In this document: positions 22,839 through 35,614 of the stretch, in pieces
How positions within the stretch are numbered: position 1 is the first letter of the stretch
How the letters are laid out: every line of letters begins with the position of its first letter
NCBI RefSeq assembly: GCF_037975245.1
Contig: NC_092579.1
Coordinates: forward strand, 19,492,678-19,556,677
Origin: Apostichopus japonicus
Taxonomy: Eukaryota > Echinodermata > Holothuroidea > Aspidochirotida > Stichopodidae
Length of the DNA: 64,000 nucleotides
Reading direction: 5' to 3'
Program-made: the position numbers and the translations under genes
The notes under the pieces: generated by a model
Databases searched by the model: none
What the model was told of the DNA's origin: nothing
The model's input: only the letters and a program-made list of their open reading frames with translations

Positions 22839-23689
22839 TTTACTCATGCGTTTTCGTAGTGGATTCAAATCTTTCGAAAATTGCCCGAATTACATTGGAT
22901 TTTTACCTAGAAGACCAGTAAGTTTTATGATTTTTCCTCTCTTTACCTGTCTCCCCTCAACTGGGGCACCCTAGTCCTCATAGTGTACAAAACCATAGTG
23001 TAAGTATGGAAAGTTCTGTGCGTTCACTGCAGGCCACTTCCTACAGTCCAAGTCTAATATTATTCTATGAAACGAATAAATAGTCGAGTCCAACCCATGA
23101 TAAATTGCATATATATTGATATATTCGAAACCTATGTTTGCATTAACCTTGTTTCTTGAATGTACATTTTCGAGGAAGGAAACGATGTCATGTAATGAGA
23201 GCAATGTATGTAGAGTAAAACTAACAGGTTAAGTAGTTTTTTCCATTCATGATCAAACATCACGCTGAGTTGCAGACTTGTCTACTAACCTGAATAACAT
23301 GTATACTCCTCCAAAAGTTCAACTTAGTGCCTGCTTGGGTTAAAGAAACATTTGGTCATAAAGTTCACTTAAATGTAGATATCTCAAGGGTCGTTTGTAC
23401 TTTACTTCCCATGTGGTTATCAATGTTGTAAGTGGCATGTTTGTACAAGTCAAGTATCGGTAGGTCTTAATATAAATGTCCAAAGAGTAACCCAGGAGAT
23501 AAATATGTACTTTAAAGGAACTTGTTGAATTAATGCTGTACTCAGTCAGTGCACAAAATATCTCATGAGTCACGTACAGTACGAGGAAAATACCACACAA
23601 GAAAGGCCATATAGATAGATGTACAGTAATGCAAAGCTTGCTTAGTCTTATGGACACATATATAGAACCATGATGTATTCAATATTTGA

Positions 23690-23955
23690 GCACTGCATTC
23701 CTCTCTTACTATAGCTACTGTATATCCCTACACATATATATATTCCGATCTACCAAGCTTATGAATTACAGCTGGTGATATTCTTGCACAGCGCCCCCAA
23801 CAACTCTTGAGGTCACGTACCGTCCTCTTCCTTCAAAATCTACCATTCCAACGCTAATGTGACTTGTCATCCGGTTGAAATATGGCCACCCTAATTCTAC
23901 TTTAAAATTTTCGTCTGATAGGAGTGCATATATGTAGAGTAGACAGGTTACAAGT
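23690..23955 (+). repeat. TACCTGTCTCC repeat, subfamily B, with inverted 3' piece
   Basis: A + copy (GCATTCCTCTCTTAC..., GATCTACCAAGCTTATG, GCACAGCGCCCCCAAC, AAAATCTACCATTCC) is followed at about 23920-23955 by a short inverted piece (GTGCATATATG, GTAGAGTAGACAGG). The arrangement resembles the inverted pair at 24961-25294 and hints that the complete element has inverted ends. Confidence 0.5.
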
Positions 23956-24354
23956 ATTGTCATTTCATAAATTTCCAAACCCGTAAATTTTGTAATATTT
24001 TATGAGAAATGAGATGAATCGATCATAAACCTTCAAAGTTGCTACAAAAAAATGTGAGCACTAAAACCTTGCCTTGACGATTGACATGAAAAGTTATAGT
24101 TAAAGTATAAATTATTTAAAATTGCTCTCCTTTAATCGCAAAGAAACAGAATTTTTTACGAATTGCATGCAGCATCGTTGTTCTTTAGTTGCGAAACAAA
24201 TATAGTGGGTTATTAAGTTTTCCATGATAGCAAGTAAAAAAATCATCCCACAACCAAGCTGTCTGTGGGAACTACCACAAAATTTAACTGCTGGTTTGAG
24301 TATTTACAAAACACAGATTATTGAAGGTTGATCTTCTGAACATGGTATATAGAT

Positions 24355-24481
24355 CTGGAGAGGGAGAAAAAGTGGGCGGAGCCCCAGATTTGAGTGGGTG
24401 CCGCAGTACTAAAAATTGTTACAGTCATGAAATTTAGGCAGTAGATGGGACGGTGCATATGTGGAGTTGCAGACAGGTAAA
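24355..24481 (-). repeat. TACCTGTCTCC repeat, subfamily B, minus orientation
   Basis: Read on the minus strand it gives TTTACCTGTCTGCAACTC, CATATGCACCGTCCCATCTAC and GTACTGCGGCACCC. It is one of only two clear copies in this orientation. On the PKC-sense strand it presents ACAG|GTAAAT (GT at 24477-24478), a splice-donor-like sequence. Confidence 0.6.
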
Positions 24482-24960
24482 TTTGTCAAACTATATTAAG
24501 TTTTCAACATTCACAAACACAGGTTATAGCTATCCGTCGCCACTCAAATCGTGCTACTTTCCTATCTACTTTAATAACCTGCCAAAATACGTATCCTTCA
24601 AGCACAGTGCACATGCTGACCCACGTTTGACCCATGAAGCCCTTCTTCCTTTCCAGTTGAACATATCTGACTTAACTACACACATATGTGTTCCTTACAT
24701 GCTTCAAAGACAAGTATTACTCCTTTAATAAATTGTTCTTTATAGTCAAACCTCCAGTCTTACCCCCCTTTTCCCCACACACATACTCCTCTGTGCCAAA
24801 TACACATATTATATATAGTAATTCCTATATTGCTCTTTCTACAAAGCAAAATCTTTTTCTAGGTTTCTAGGTTTCTCAGTAAACAATTCTGCTATGATGG
24901 GATATGCTGTACTTGGTGTAGTGGAAAGCATTGCCGACTTAAGACAAGTTAAGAAACATT

Positions 24961-25294
24961 AAATTTACTTCACTCCTCTCTTACCTGCCTCCATTCTACG
25001 TATGCACTTAATCTACCTAGCCTACAACAGTTCGTAACATTTTATCAGTGCTTGATGCAGATGATGTTATCTTGAATTTCAGGTCCTAGCTGCCTTCAAA
25101 AACTTCACCATGAACTTTTAAACCAACAAGATTCCAATGGATGTAAAATCACACTAGGAAAACAGTTGTAAGCCTTGAGGATGGTAGATTTGGAAGGAAG
25201 AGGTAGTAGTTATGTGAGGGCGCAGTGCTAATATGTTACCAACTGTTGTAGGCTAGGTATATTAAGTGCATATGTAGAATGGAGACAGGTAAGT
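24961..25294. repeat. Inverted pair of TACCTGTCTCC repeats
   Basis: A + copy (24961 to about 25056) and a minus copy (about 25180-25294) face each other. The outer 50 bases pair almost perfectly: ACCTGCCTCCATTCTACGTA and CCTAGCCTACAACAGTT on the left match the complement on the right. RNA of this region would fold into a long hairpin. The right arm carries a full donor consensus, ACAG|GTAAGT (GT at 25289-25290), on the sense strand of PKC. It may be one foldback element rather than two insertions. Confidence 0.75.
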
Positions 25295-28200
25295 ATCGTC
25301 GTTTTTGTAAATCCCCAAACCAGTAAGTTGTAGGTATTTTGCCTCACAAACCAAATAAATTACACTTTGGTATATATACTCAAGATTGAACCAATGTTAA
25401 AAGGAATCTTTTAAGTAATACTAAAATATTCAATGTTTTGAGCATCTGGCGTTCGAGAGAACAAGCAAGAATTTGGAGGTTAGCATACATCTACATGTTG
25501 TAACACTTGGTCATGATTTAAAGTATTAAATATCTTCAAAACAAATTTGTGCCAGGTGAGAGCAATGCCGCTTAAATTATTTGAGATTAACCTTTCTGCA
25601 AAAAACGGGTTACTTTTGCAGTCTTTAAATGTTGATTCACTGTCCCTCAGAAAGTATGTCTCTGTAACCCTGTTTAACTGACGTAGACCTTATTGACTAT
25701 CTTGACTTTTGTTCAATAGCGAATCAAAACTTGCCCTCGTCTGGCATTACCATTCATTTTGTGCATTCGTGTTCGTCTACATATTAAGTAAATAATTGTG
25801 TGGACACGGAGAGAAATAACTAGGTTAAATAATTAGGTTGTAATACCAGCCAAAGGTAGATGTCAAAGTTAAAACACTCAAAAACTGAATTTAAGAAAAA
25901 AAAAAAAAGGATAGTTCAGACATAAATTTGTTCTCGACTGATCAGAAAAATGTTAACAAAGTCTGTATCGTATCCTTTGCAAGGTATTCATTCAGATTTG
26001 ACTTTAATACCCGATATTTGCCACTAATTGAAATTTTGACAGTTTGTACCAGAGGTGAACTTTGAAAATAGTCCAACCATTAAGTCCAATAGGCAAATGA
26101 TGTCGTTGGGGTATATTCATGTGACTGTAAATCAAGCATTCTATTTCTCCCTTCCTTAGCATCTTTGGGTGATCTCTAAGTTTGGTGCCTCTCTGTTTAA
26201 CTTGTCAGTGTCACATGACACAGTTAACGTGATTGTCATCGAGTGGAGTCACACATTCTATTCCAAATTTTTTCGAGAAGATTCATGATTAGTTGAAAGG
26301 TTTCCAACATATTAATTCCTTGCCTTCTTTCAGCCTTGTGGAACAAAAAACGAAGGAACTCTTGAGAGAATGACTGAAATTTTTATTTTTTAATTTTTTT
26401 TATTATAACCCAATATCTACAGTAGAGGATTTTGTTCAGTATCTGCCTAAACTTTAAATGTACTCCCTTTTTTTGGATGAGGATTAATTAATTGGATTAC
26501 TTAGATTAAGTTGGAAAACGATTAATTAAAGGAATTGTCTGGTGGAAGATTTTTATACATTGTACTTGTAGTTATTATTTTTCTCTTTCTAACCACGTAA
26601 AAGTTGTCCCCATTCGACGTTTTTTTCTTGTAGAAGTCTGGTTTTCAAATTCATCAGTTTCTCACCAAAAGTACCGTTTGTTCGAACGCTTCAATATGGT
26701 GATTGACGTAGTGCTTGCAGATAGACAAAACAGGCGACTTGAAGATAGCACTCCCATTTCCGCAACAAATACACTCTCACGTGTAAGCACATTGGATTGC
26801 CTAATATATATAACGTACATACTCGCGAACGTATATCCTACGATGCCCAGTTGGTGTACTTGTATAGCGTTGCACATAGTACACTCACACTCAAACCACA
26901 GTTCATAAACTGTTCTTCGAAATCGCTGAAATAAAACTCACGGATCAAATTAACAGTAATTTAAGGAAACTTGAAAAGTAATCGTTACACCGAAAGATAA
27001 AACTTGGCGGAATCGATGTCAGAGCAGAATATAGCACCGAGAAGCTTAGGCTTCGCAGAACTGTCGGATTGTAAACGTTAGAGTAGCCTATACACGCGAA
27101 CATTCTTCGCGCTAAAGCTGGATAGCGCGATGTATAGCCTATACAACGAGAGTCTGCTGTTAAAATTTACCTTGTGTTACACAAAGACCACAAAACCACT
27201 GATCTAAAACATGGCGGCTTAAGAGTTTTTGAAAACATATCTAATTTCTAAGAAATTTCACCGGAAATTAAGGAAGAAATTTATCTGTATACAAACGCGG
27301 TTTCTGTTTTGATTACCGTATAGGTACTGTGCGTAGGGTGGGTTATGTCGCAATCTGCAGTAGCATAGCTGACGTCACGTTCTGTACTGTGCAAGTTATA
27401 TTTGAAATGTCTCCTTAACGATTAAAAAATCGTTTCTCTGTCAAACGCAAAAATTGCGTTCTCATACTTTGACAACATGTTTGGAAAATTATTTACTATA
27501 TTTTAAGGTAACTTCTTTTGGCCACCAGCCAATCCTTTTAATATTTGGTTACTAGTTTACGTATAGTGAAGTCTCATTGACCTCACTGTCATCTGTATTT
27601 TACACGGTCGACAGAGAAATGATGAAAGACCAGAGTGCGTCGTCTGTGAATACAGGACCTAATTTAAAGTACAAATACGAAGACAGGGTCTAGATCGTCA
27701 ACGCAAACATTTCACGTTCATCAATCTACATATATACCGCAGAATAGAATACCAGTTTTTAACTGTTGTGTTAAATACACTATATTATCCTTTCTTTGCT
27801 ACTTAGAATGTTGTGTGCAAGTACTGTACAACGTATGAATGTAATTATGGTGTTTGATACATTGGACCACACTCTGCATATATATACAAAAAAAAACATG
27901 TATTATGGCCTCCTAATTCTTTCTTTGTGATTGGAAAGTTAATACTTCTTTCTCCAAAATTCCTCATCCATGTATGCTGCCGTTCAAGCCAATCCCAGAC
28001 TACAATTTTCATGACGTTTTTGTTTCAAATTATCATGGTGAGAGTTATCAAAATTTTCTCTCCAGAAAGCTGCTATTTAAGTTATCTACAGAATTTAAAG
28101 AAAAAAATTGCATAAGTTGGTCTTTCTAAAACGCATGTATGTTATTTCTTGGTTATGCATCACACAAGAAACAAGTTCATGTTTTCAGACAGAACTGTTA

Positions 28201-30742
28201 TAGGATGTCATCGTTAAAATTTTGAGATGTGCGGGGTATCCGACCGTGAAAGTAATACGTCTCCGACTGAGGGGCAAACGGTGGGGGCCAAAAAGTTAAA
28301 AATATAAATAAATAAATAAAGTCACATTTACACAGGCCTGTCGTCCTTTGTTTGTTTCATAAATCCCTCGTTGACAGTGAGAAGAGGAAGACATTGGAAT
28401 TAGCTGAGGTTGAACGAGAGGGAGTGATTATTTATATAGTGTTCAGACAACACAAATATATACAAGGAGCATCCAAATGTGTGGTTAATTCATAACAAAA
28501 CTACTAATTGAGCAATGATCTGTTATTAGTAATAATAAATAAAGTTGTATTTCACATTTCACGGAGGCATTGATAAATGCAACACTCGTAAAAAAAAAAA
28601 TGGAAAAAGAAAGATTTAAGTTAGGTTTTTGTCAAAGGGTGAATGGCACATTAAAGTGCCAAAAAATTAAGAACAGCCTAATGATGTGTACCGTTTGAAA
28701 GTATGTGCCTTCTGGGATATACAAATGGTCTTTATCTGACTTTCTCAGTTAACTATCTTCATGCACTCAAAACATGCACTATAAAGCTCATCTGAGTAAA
28801 TAGGTACTGGGGTAATTTAGTTGCCTTGCACCTCTGCAATGCCAACCTCTGGTTCTCTCACTGGCCCTCTCCTGGTTCACTACAGATCATAATACTGGTA
28901 TCTGCCCCCATTTCCTGTTGACATCGAAAAACCTGAATCAAAGAACAACAGGAGCTAGCTTAGCTTTTAGGTCTCCTTTGAAGAAGGGTATAGTCCATAT
29001 ATTCGTGGTTATTACACCCCAGTGAGCCCTGTTTGTTTACTTTGATCTTTCATGATTATCCTTTAGCACTGTACAAATAATGTGATAAAAAACATACAAG
29101 TTCCATGTCACCACCCGAGTGTGACTCGGCTATCAGCCTGTGTGTGTTGTTAACTTGTTTGTATACAGAAGGTTTTAACAGAGATATTGATGATAATCCT
29201 GAAATCCAGGCAAGTCTTACTTCCTTGAGTGATACTCTCTTTAATAGCTAGTTAGGGTTCCTGGCAAAGAGTAAAATAGAAGTAATATGAGATCAGTCGG
29301 TATACTTTAAAATCGAAAGAACTTTGTAAAATGTTGGATCAAATGTTCTCATGTGACCTATTTCTATTCAGTTATGTTTAACATATATGCGCACTGCAGA
29401 TAGATGGATGGTATGTCAGAATCGTTACTTATCAGTTTCGCGAGGTACGGTATACGACTTTGTATTAATCATGAAGGAACAGGCCGGTCGTCGTCATCGC
29501 AGCCGGGATGTAACGTTATACTTTGCATACAGTGTGTGTTATCCCAACCTGAGCAGTGATATATATATAACAGTGTGAGGTTCTTAGCATATAATATGTC
29601 AATAAGTTGCAAATATATTGCATAAGTGATTGATATGTCTTGGATCTTGTATTTTGTTGTGCAGTTTGTATACATGATTCCTTCCACAGAACCATACAGA
29701 ATTCTTGCAAATTTACCTAGGATACCACTTACAAACAGGAAAAGTAGCATAGTCCAAGAAATGGTACCACTGTGATAAGGGGTGACAGCCACTGGGGAGT
29801 GGGACCAGTGGTATCACCCACGGGGGGGGGGAGGAGGGGTTCAGGTAGGCCTAATATTTTTCTGGCCCCCAAAAAGTTTTCAGACAAATGGTTTCCATTC
29901 GAACAAGCATTTAGTCCCGATAAAAGGAAAGAGAAGTCTGGTTTAAACGCTCCGGACTATGATACCTTTTTGAATCTCCACACTGGTGGGCGAGTCTTGA
30001 AATTGGACACAGTCCTCCACATTATCACTCATGGTACTACAGACCTTAAATCCTACTCTATTCAAATATTTAGTCGTTTCAGATTACAGTGATTTTGAGC
30101 TCCAATTAAGTAGATTACCTATTGATGACTCACTTGAAGCAAACCTGTGTGACCAAGTGATGTAAATTTACATTAGCACAGGACTGAAGTCAACATTGGG
30201 AAAAGGCAGTAAATCCAGGGTTTGAATCACCCTGAGCAACACTATATACTGTATACCCTAAAGGAGCATAGTACACAATAAGGACGTGTAGCATCAACAG
30301 CCAGCAATTATTATTTTGTACATGTCATACATGCAAATGAAAGGTATTTTGGCACAGTAAAGTGAAAATATACAGAGAGGTTTAGTCAAGAAAGCTGTAT
30401 CTCCCTTCTGCTAAATAGAAGAAAGTTGCTTTTTTATTCCTCACAGAAAGGATCTCTGAGTTGGAAATGAAAGCTTGATCCCATTGGTTCATTGACTATA
30501 TAATTTAAACCTTATGAAGAAAATTCAGAGTATAAGCGTTACTTCCTTCATATAACCTGTCTTCCCTCTAGGGCTCGGCTTTGGATGTTGCAGACCTGCG
30601 GTAAACTCGTAACCTTTATATTAACACGGCACGGTCTTGTTCAGAGACACGGTCTGCCAAGGGCTCGTTATTAATACGACACATAAGTCCCTATAGCTGA
30701 ATGACATAAAAGACCTTTTCTAGATATTTGTATATTTCCATC
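25295..30742. other. Intron 1, 25.3-30.7 kb, including a CpG-rich patch
   Basis: This is mostly repeat-poor AT-rich intron. At 26620-27370 CpG dinucleotides become frequent (ACGCGAA, TTCGCGCTA, TAGCGCG). The segment includes AACATGGCGGC (about 27208-27218), which matches the YY1 consensus, and two TAGCCTATACA repeats. An AAAT microsatellite lies at about 28298-28320 and a G10 run at about 29823. The open frames seen here (up to about 107 codons) have no recognisable domain. Confidence 0.45.
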
Positions 30743-30896
30743 ATTTACTTCGTTCCTCACTTACCTGTCTCCCCACAACCTTAGCACCCTCATTCTACCG
30801 TGCCTAGAATGTCCCAGTAACCTTTTAACACTGTGCACCCTCTACGACCGGCTCCTCCGGTCAATTCCCTTCCTTCTCATTCTACCATCCAAAGTG
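30743..30896 (+). repeat. TACCTGTCTCC repeat, subfamily A
   Basis: A full-length copy with ATTTACTTCGTTCCTCACTTAC, TCTACCGTGCCTAGAATG, the internal ACCGGCTCCTCCGGT palindrome and the CATTCTACCATCCAAAGTG end. It is the closest relative of 22685-22838, suggesting a relatively recent insertion of the A type. Confidence 0.8.
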
Positions 30897-32756
30897 TCTA
30901 GAACGTTATTTATATTTCCATTTTTCCTTTAAAGTCAGAAGTTCATAAATTAGTCATTTATGCATTCTGTCCCATTGCAAGTTGCTAAAGCAAGGACTGT
31001 GTTAAAATGGTCAAAGGGCTGCAGTGTCATTATCATTTCATTCCATGGTTGATTTTCCTGTTCACCCAGTCATAAGGTTAATAGCTCGGCACACATGTTG
31101 GTTGGTTACTCTAGCAGTTTATCTTTTAACAGTGCGTGATATACTAGTGTACATTATCATTAAACTCACACCCGTCCGTGGACCTTTGTTTACACATGAA
31201 ATGCTGATCTCCCAAGACTAGGATAAAATCAGCTACTTGAGCAACTCGCCTACTGCCAATTTAATCTGTTTGTTGGGGTGAATGACAGGATTTCACTCAG
31301 ACCGGCTCAACAACTTAGCGATCATTACACATTTGCGGTCTTTTTTATTAGCTAGGAATCTCTTCCATGTGTAACTTTGGTCAAATTTTTAACCTTCTAT
31401 TTTCAATTTTACCAAACCAAGCCTACAGAGAAATTCTTAATATAAGATTGATATTAACCAATTTACGACTGTCCCATCAGAACCATTTAGTTTTGTATAA
31501 AATTTAAAAAATTGAATAAAACTTGGAAATGAAACTGTGATCCAACTGTAACAGACTGAATGTTTTTTTCTTTTTCCTCAATATTTAGATAGTACTTATT
31601 CAACCAGCGAATCACTAAAACCAAAAATATATCCTCCCTGCTTGACAAGAGCTGGGCGACTTCCTGTATGCTGCTTCAAATCTTTAACAATTTACCTGTC
31701 CACGGCAGTTTGAACAGAATGAATAAAAATCCACTTCTCATATCAGTCTTTGACTTTGGACTTTTCAGGTCATTGGTCTAGCATGCATTGACACAAAAGA
31801 AACAATTACCTTAGTATAGTAGTAAAACCTTTTCGACCGTACAACCGTAGAATATGGACAACGGGGAGTATATGTATCTATATATGTATGCAACAATGAT
31901 ATCAGCTGTTTTAAAGCAAGGTGTCTCTATAATCTGTCACCATAAGAGCCCTCACCTTTGTAATTTGCTCAGATTCTTAAAATGAAACCTTCATTTAGTA
32001 TCACTTTGGGTAGTTAGTAAACACTAGTGTCATATGTACCAGGCTCTATTCCGGGATATAAGCTGTTTGATTTGTCGTTAGTGTTGTTGGCTCTGTGATT
32101 TCGAATTAAAAGATAAAAGTATTTGACTTACATATTAAGCTATAACAGTTAACTTTAAAGTACAACAGTAAGTCAGTGTGGAAGTGATGGAACGTTAGTG
32201 TCCATGCATTGACAAATTGCCATAGGTTACGGGTGTGCTTTTCAATATGTGAAAAGAGAGATACAGAAAACAGATAGTATCAAGTACTGTATGTATATAT
32301 ATATGTGTGTGTGCAATATACACTATGGAGCTGATAGGAGGGTAATGGCCCTACATGGACTTGTTGTCATAGGTTTCTTAGGTGTGCTTTTAACTGAGCT
32401 AAAAAGGTAATTAGAAAACAAAAGAGGGAAAGGATAAAATAGGAAATTCATTTGGTGACTGTTACAACATTGATGGTCTGAAGACTTGTACACAAAGTAT
32501 TTAAGGTCTGATTCTGTTATTTTGAACTTTGTGTGTAAAAACCTGATACTATGCAGTTAGGTAATTAATGTTCATGTACAATATGAGAAACAATGGGAAT
32601 CTTCTTGCACACAAGCCATAAACGTTAAAGTATTGAATTTCCAGTAGGTTATACAATATGCTCTTTGTGAAGTAGAGATCTTTCAATCGTGAGTCAAAAT
32701 GGAAAGTGTTTATTTTTTGGGCTGAGTCTGACATCCTTCAGGCTTTAAAACCTCTT
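30897..32756. other. Intron 1, 30.9-32.75 kb: nothing recognisable
   Basis: AT-rich sequence without identified repeats, apart from a short TA/TG microsatellite near 32290-32312. No gene is supported. Confidence 0.4.
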
Positions 32757-33073
32757 CTCCTCGTCACTATAATTGCACAGTGCCATCAATGTTACGATCA
32801 GCGTTACACGTAAAAATCAATGTTACAATTCACTCTTCTCCTCCTCGTCACTATAATTGCACAGTGCCATCAATGTTACGATCAGCGTTACACGTACAGA
32901 TCAATGTTATAATTCACTCTTCTCCTCGTCACTATAATTGCACAGTGCCATCAATGTTACGATCAGCGTTACACATACAGATCAGTTTTACAATTCACTC
33001 TTCTCGTCACTATAATTGCACAGTGCCATCAATGTTACGATCAGTGTTACACATACAGATCAATGTTACAATT
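32757..33073 (+). repeat. Four-unit minisatellite with units of 84, 81, 78 bp
   Basis: Unit starts, taken at TCGTCACTATAATTGCACAG, lie at 32761, 32845, 32926 and 33004. Each unit contains CCATCAATGTTACGATCAG and GTTACAATTCACTCTTCTC. Successive units are 3 bp shorter because one CTC triplet is missing from the CTTCTCCTCCTCG junction each time. The three-base steps keep a 103-codon frame open across the array (32780-33091). That frame is a by-product of the repeat and not evidence of a protein. Confidence 0.92.
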
Positions 33074-34218
33074 TTGTCTGAAGGTGGCTAATGTGTTTGG
33101 AATAATCATATTCCATCATATGAAAACCAGATGTGTGATGTAAGTTATTCAAAGCTATTGAAGAAGATTTGTTGCATAACTTGATACTGTTACTACAAAA
33201 CCTCTCTCTTTGTGCTTTATAGAGATAGTCAATGTATGGCAACAATAGCAAGCACAACAAAGTATTGCTTGAGCACTAAACTTTTTCATAAGATATATCG
33301 TGGGAAATTGTGGGATGCAAGATGTTTTGATAGTTATGTATGTCAAAAGAACACTGAGAATATCTGCCCCAAAAGTTCAACTCAAAAACAACAAACAGAT
33401 TGTTATTGAAGACAACGAAAAGAAAGGAAAAAAGTGCTTCAGAATTTGACCTTTTAGTTCCAAGCAGGTGGTTTGAACAATCCTCTTGGAACATATACCA
33501 GGACCCAGCATGCATCACCACAGTACTGTTTTGTGTATGATGGTAACTGTACCACACAGTAGCCTATACATTCATGTATTTTGATATCTCTAAATACCAA
33601 TGTACTTTTTGTACTTTATTCGACGTTATAGTATGATTGGAGGAGAATGTAAAATGAATCATTGTGTGACATTTAGAATAATTGCAATTTTTTTATTTTT
33701 TTTAATCTTTGACTTTTATGTAGAACTGGAAAGATCACTCACTGCAGATGTATTAAATATATATATTGTTAATATTCTGAAACTGAATCGTTCAAGTACA
33801 CTGAGAACGAGAATCAGAGATGCGTGGGGAAGTAATGGTGGGAAGATATAGTATAGTACTGTAGGACATGTACGTCGGGATTATCAAGCTTGTTGCAGAT
33901 GATAGTTTTAAATTACTTGGTTGATGTACAGGATCACCAACATATATATAGTATTTCCATTTATTTAAATAACAAACTGGATGTAAATATTTGATCAATA
34001 TTAAATATTTTATTTTTGTATAAAAGTGAGAGGTCATTAGTGGGAGTATTGCAGGAAGGATGCGGGGCAAAATAAGTATCAAAGGAGGGGGGAGGGATAC
34101 ATGAACATGTCTATGTGATATGTTAAATTGTTAATGAAGTAATTGACATGATTTTGGATCGAGGAAGCTGTGGTGGGGAAATTACGGGGAAGAAAGAAAT
34201 CTGAAATACCTTTCATCA

Positions 34219-34585
34219 TTAAAGGCATTGAAGACTCGCCCCAAACCGCGTGCGGCCATCTGAAAAAGTTAACTTTCTGTTGTTTGCAAGTGACGTTTTG
34301 TTCGTGTCGCTACAAAATGCAGACAGTAATGAAACGTGATACTTGTTATCTTTAGCTGGACCTGAGATGTCCATCACTGTATCGTTTATACACTGTGCTG
34401 TGGGTATTGACCACAGCTGTATGTACTGACTGTACACTAGTGTCTAATTACCGATGGTAGCAAGCTGTGTGTGTATTTTCTGGGATCGATGGTGGTGTCT
34501 AACACTTCTGTTACACCTCATTCGAAACTAGGTCAGACTACCAGCATTAGACGATTCTTTTTGCGCAAGTCTTCACACCCTTTAA
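34219..34585 (-). mobile_element. TTAA-type MITE, copy 2 (inverted)
   Basis: This is the reverse complement of 10062-10422 along its whole length, 367 bp from TTAA to TTAA. It shares blocks such as CATCTGAAAAAGTTAACTTT, GTGACGTTTTGTTCGTGTCG, ATCGATGGTGGTGTCTAACA and TTCGAAACTAGGTCAGA. It lies 1 kb upstream of PKC exon 2. With the first copy it forms an inverted pair inside one intron. Confidence 0.82.
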
Positions 34586-35582
34586 GCCAGTAAATTTGCT
34601 GCGTGGCAGGTGTTCTCATTGAATTTCTGAGTATGTAGTGACCATTATTTCTTTATCTAGCATATTTTCGGATGATGCTGATATGACCTTGAGTGTTCGA
34701 GTTTGCCATCCCTTTTTCAAAGTTCACTTCAATCTGTGTGCAGAGCTGCCAATTTTTCCATATTTTTTTCCAGAGAGCTGATTCTTTTCTAGTGTCCTTC
34801 TTAGTCTGTGATTCCCCCCATTTCCCATGTCCCTTTCGATTCCTATCTAAAAAGTCTAATTTATTATAGTGAAATAATCTTCCACATAGTTGCTATAGCT
34901 CTTAGTTCATCTTTACAACAGTGCAAAAAAAAGTCTTTGTTAACCTTCGATAAGTGTTCTTCAGAACTTTGCATTCCCTCCTTTGGAATTTCTTACATAT
35001 TTCCAAGATTTTCTAGCCTTTTTGCACGTAAAGCTGCCTTTTGATTGGATGATTTTTTTGTTGTTGACTGATTGCAGTCTTATTTTGACCGACGCTTGGT
35101 AGGTTTGCTATAAAATTTGTCGATGAAACGCAACAATTAACCTTCTGTAAAGAGGTCCTCGTCTTCTCTGCACAACCCTGTATTAATTTTTAACTTTAGT
35201 GGCACTTGACAGGTTACCAGAACTGTATGTGGCTTTTGGTACATATAAACAGACCAAACCCTTATGAACTGTAGAGTTGTTATCCTTTCCTCTTAAAGAG
35301 AAATTTTACTCTTCAATATCTATCTCAAATGAAATGGTTTTTGTAGATGAACCAGCTTTTTATAGTGAGCGAATAACAACTGCTGAAACAACAGAGTAGT
35401 ATTGCAGTCTGGTCAAGTTAATATACTTATTAATATCTATCATCCTTGTACTCGCGTATAGTCCGGTCTTTTGCCATCATTTCTCCAATGATTATTGATT
35501 ATTGATTTTTTGTAGACCTTGATTACCTAAAACTTGTTCGATATCAATATTTAGTTCTATTCTATCTTTCTTTTTCTTGCAG

Positions 35583-35614
35583 GGGTTTTGGAAAACAAGG
35601 ATACCAGTGTCAAG
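35583..35614 (+). CDS. PRKC: Conventional protein kinase C, exon 2 (32 nt, middle of C1A)
   Basis: This micro-exon of 32 nt completes Trp59 and encodes GFGKQGYQCQ (residues 60-69) plus the first base of Val70. It supplies Cys68, a zinc ligand of the C1A domain, and the Gly and Gln residues that hold the lipid-binding loops. It is preceded by a pyrimidine tract ending TTCTTGCAG and followed by G|GTAAGA at 35615. Both junctions are in phase with exons 1 and 3. Vertebrate PRKCA and PRKCB, as I recall, have a 32-nt exon at exactly this position. Skipping it would shift the frame and destroy the zinc finger. Confidence 0.95.

Larger units (their letters stand above)
2779..35582 (+). other. PKC intron 1 (32.8 kb)
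   Basis: The boundaries are set by GTATGT at 2779 and by a long pyrimidine tract ending TTGCAG at 35582, which restore the PKC frame exactly. A very long first intron is usual for conventional PKC genes. It is filled with the repeats listed separately. No open frame inside it resembles a known protein, and no alternative PKC exon was recognised. Confidence 0.9.

Noticed and set aside
32780-33091. 103-codon frame with four repeated protein units
   Set aside because: Produced by a minisatellite with unit lengths divisible by three; no start context, homology or splice evidence.
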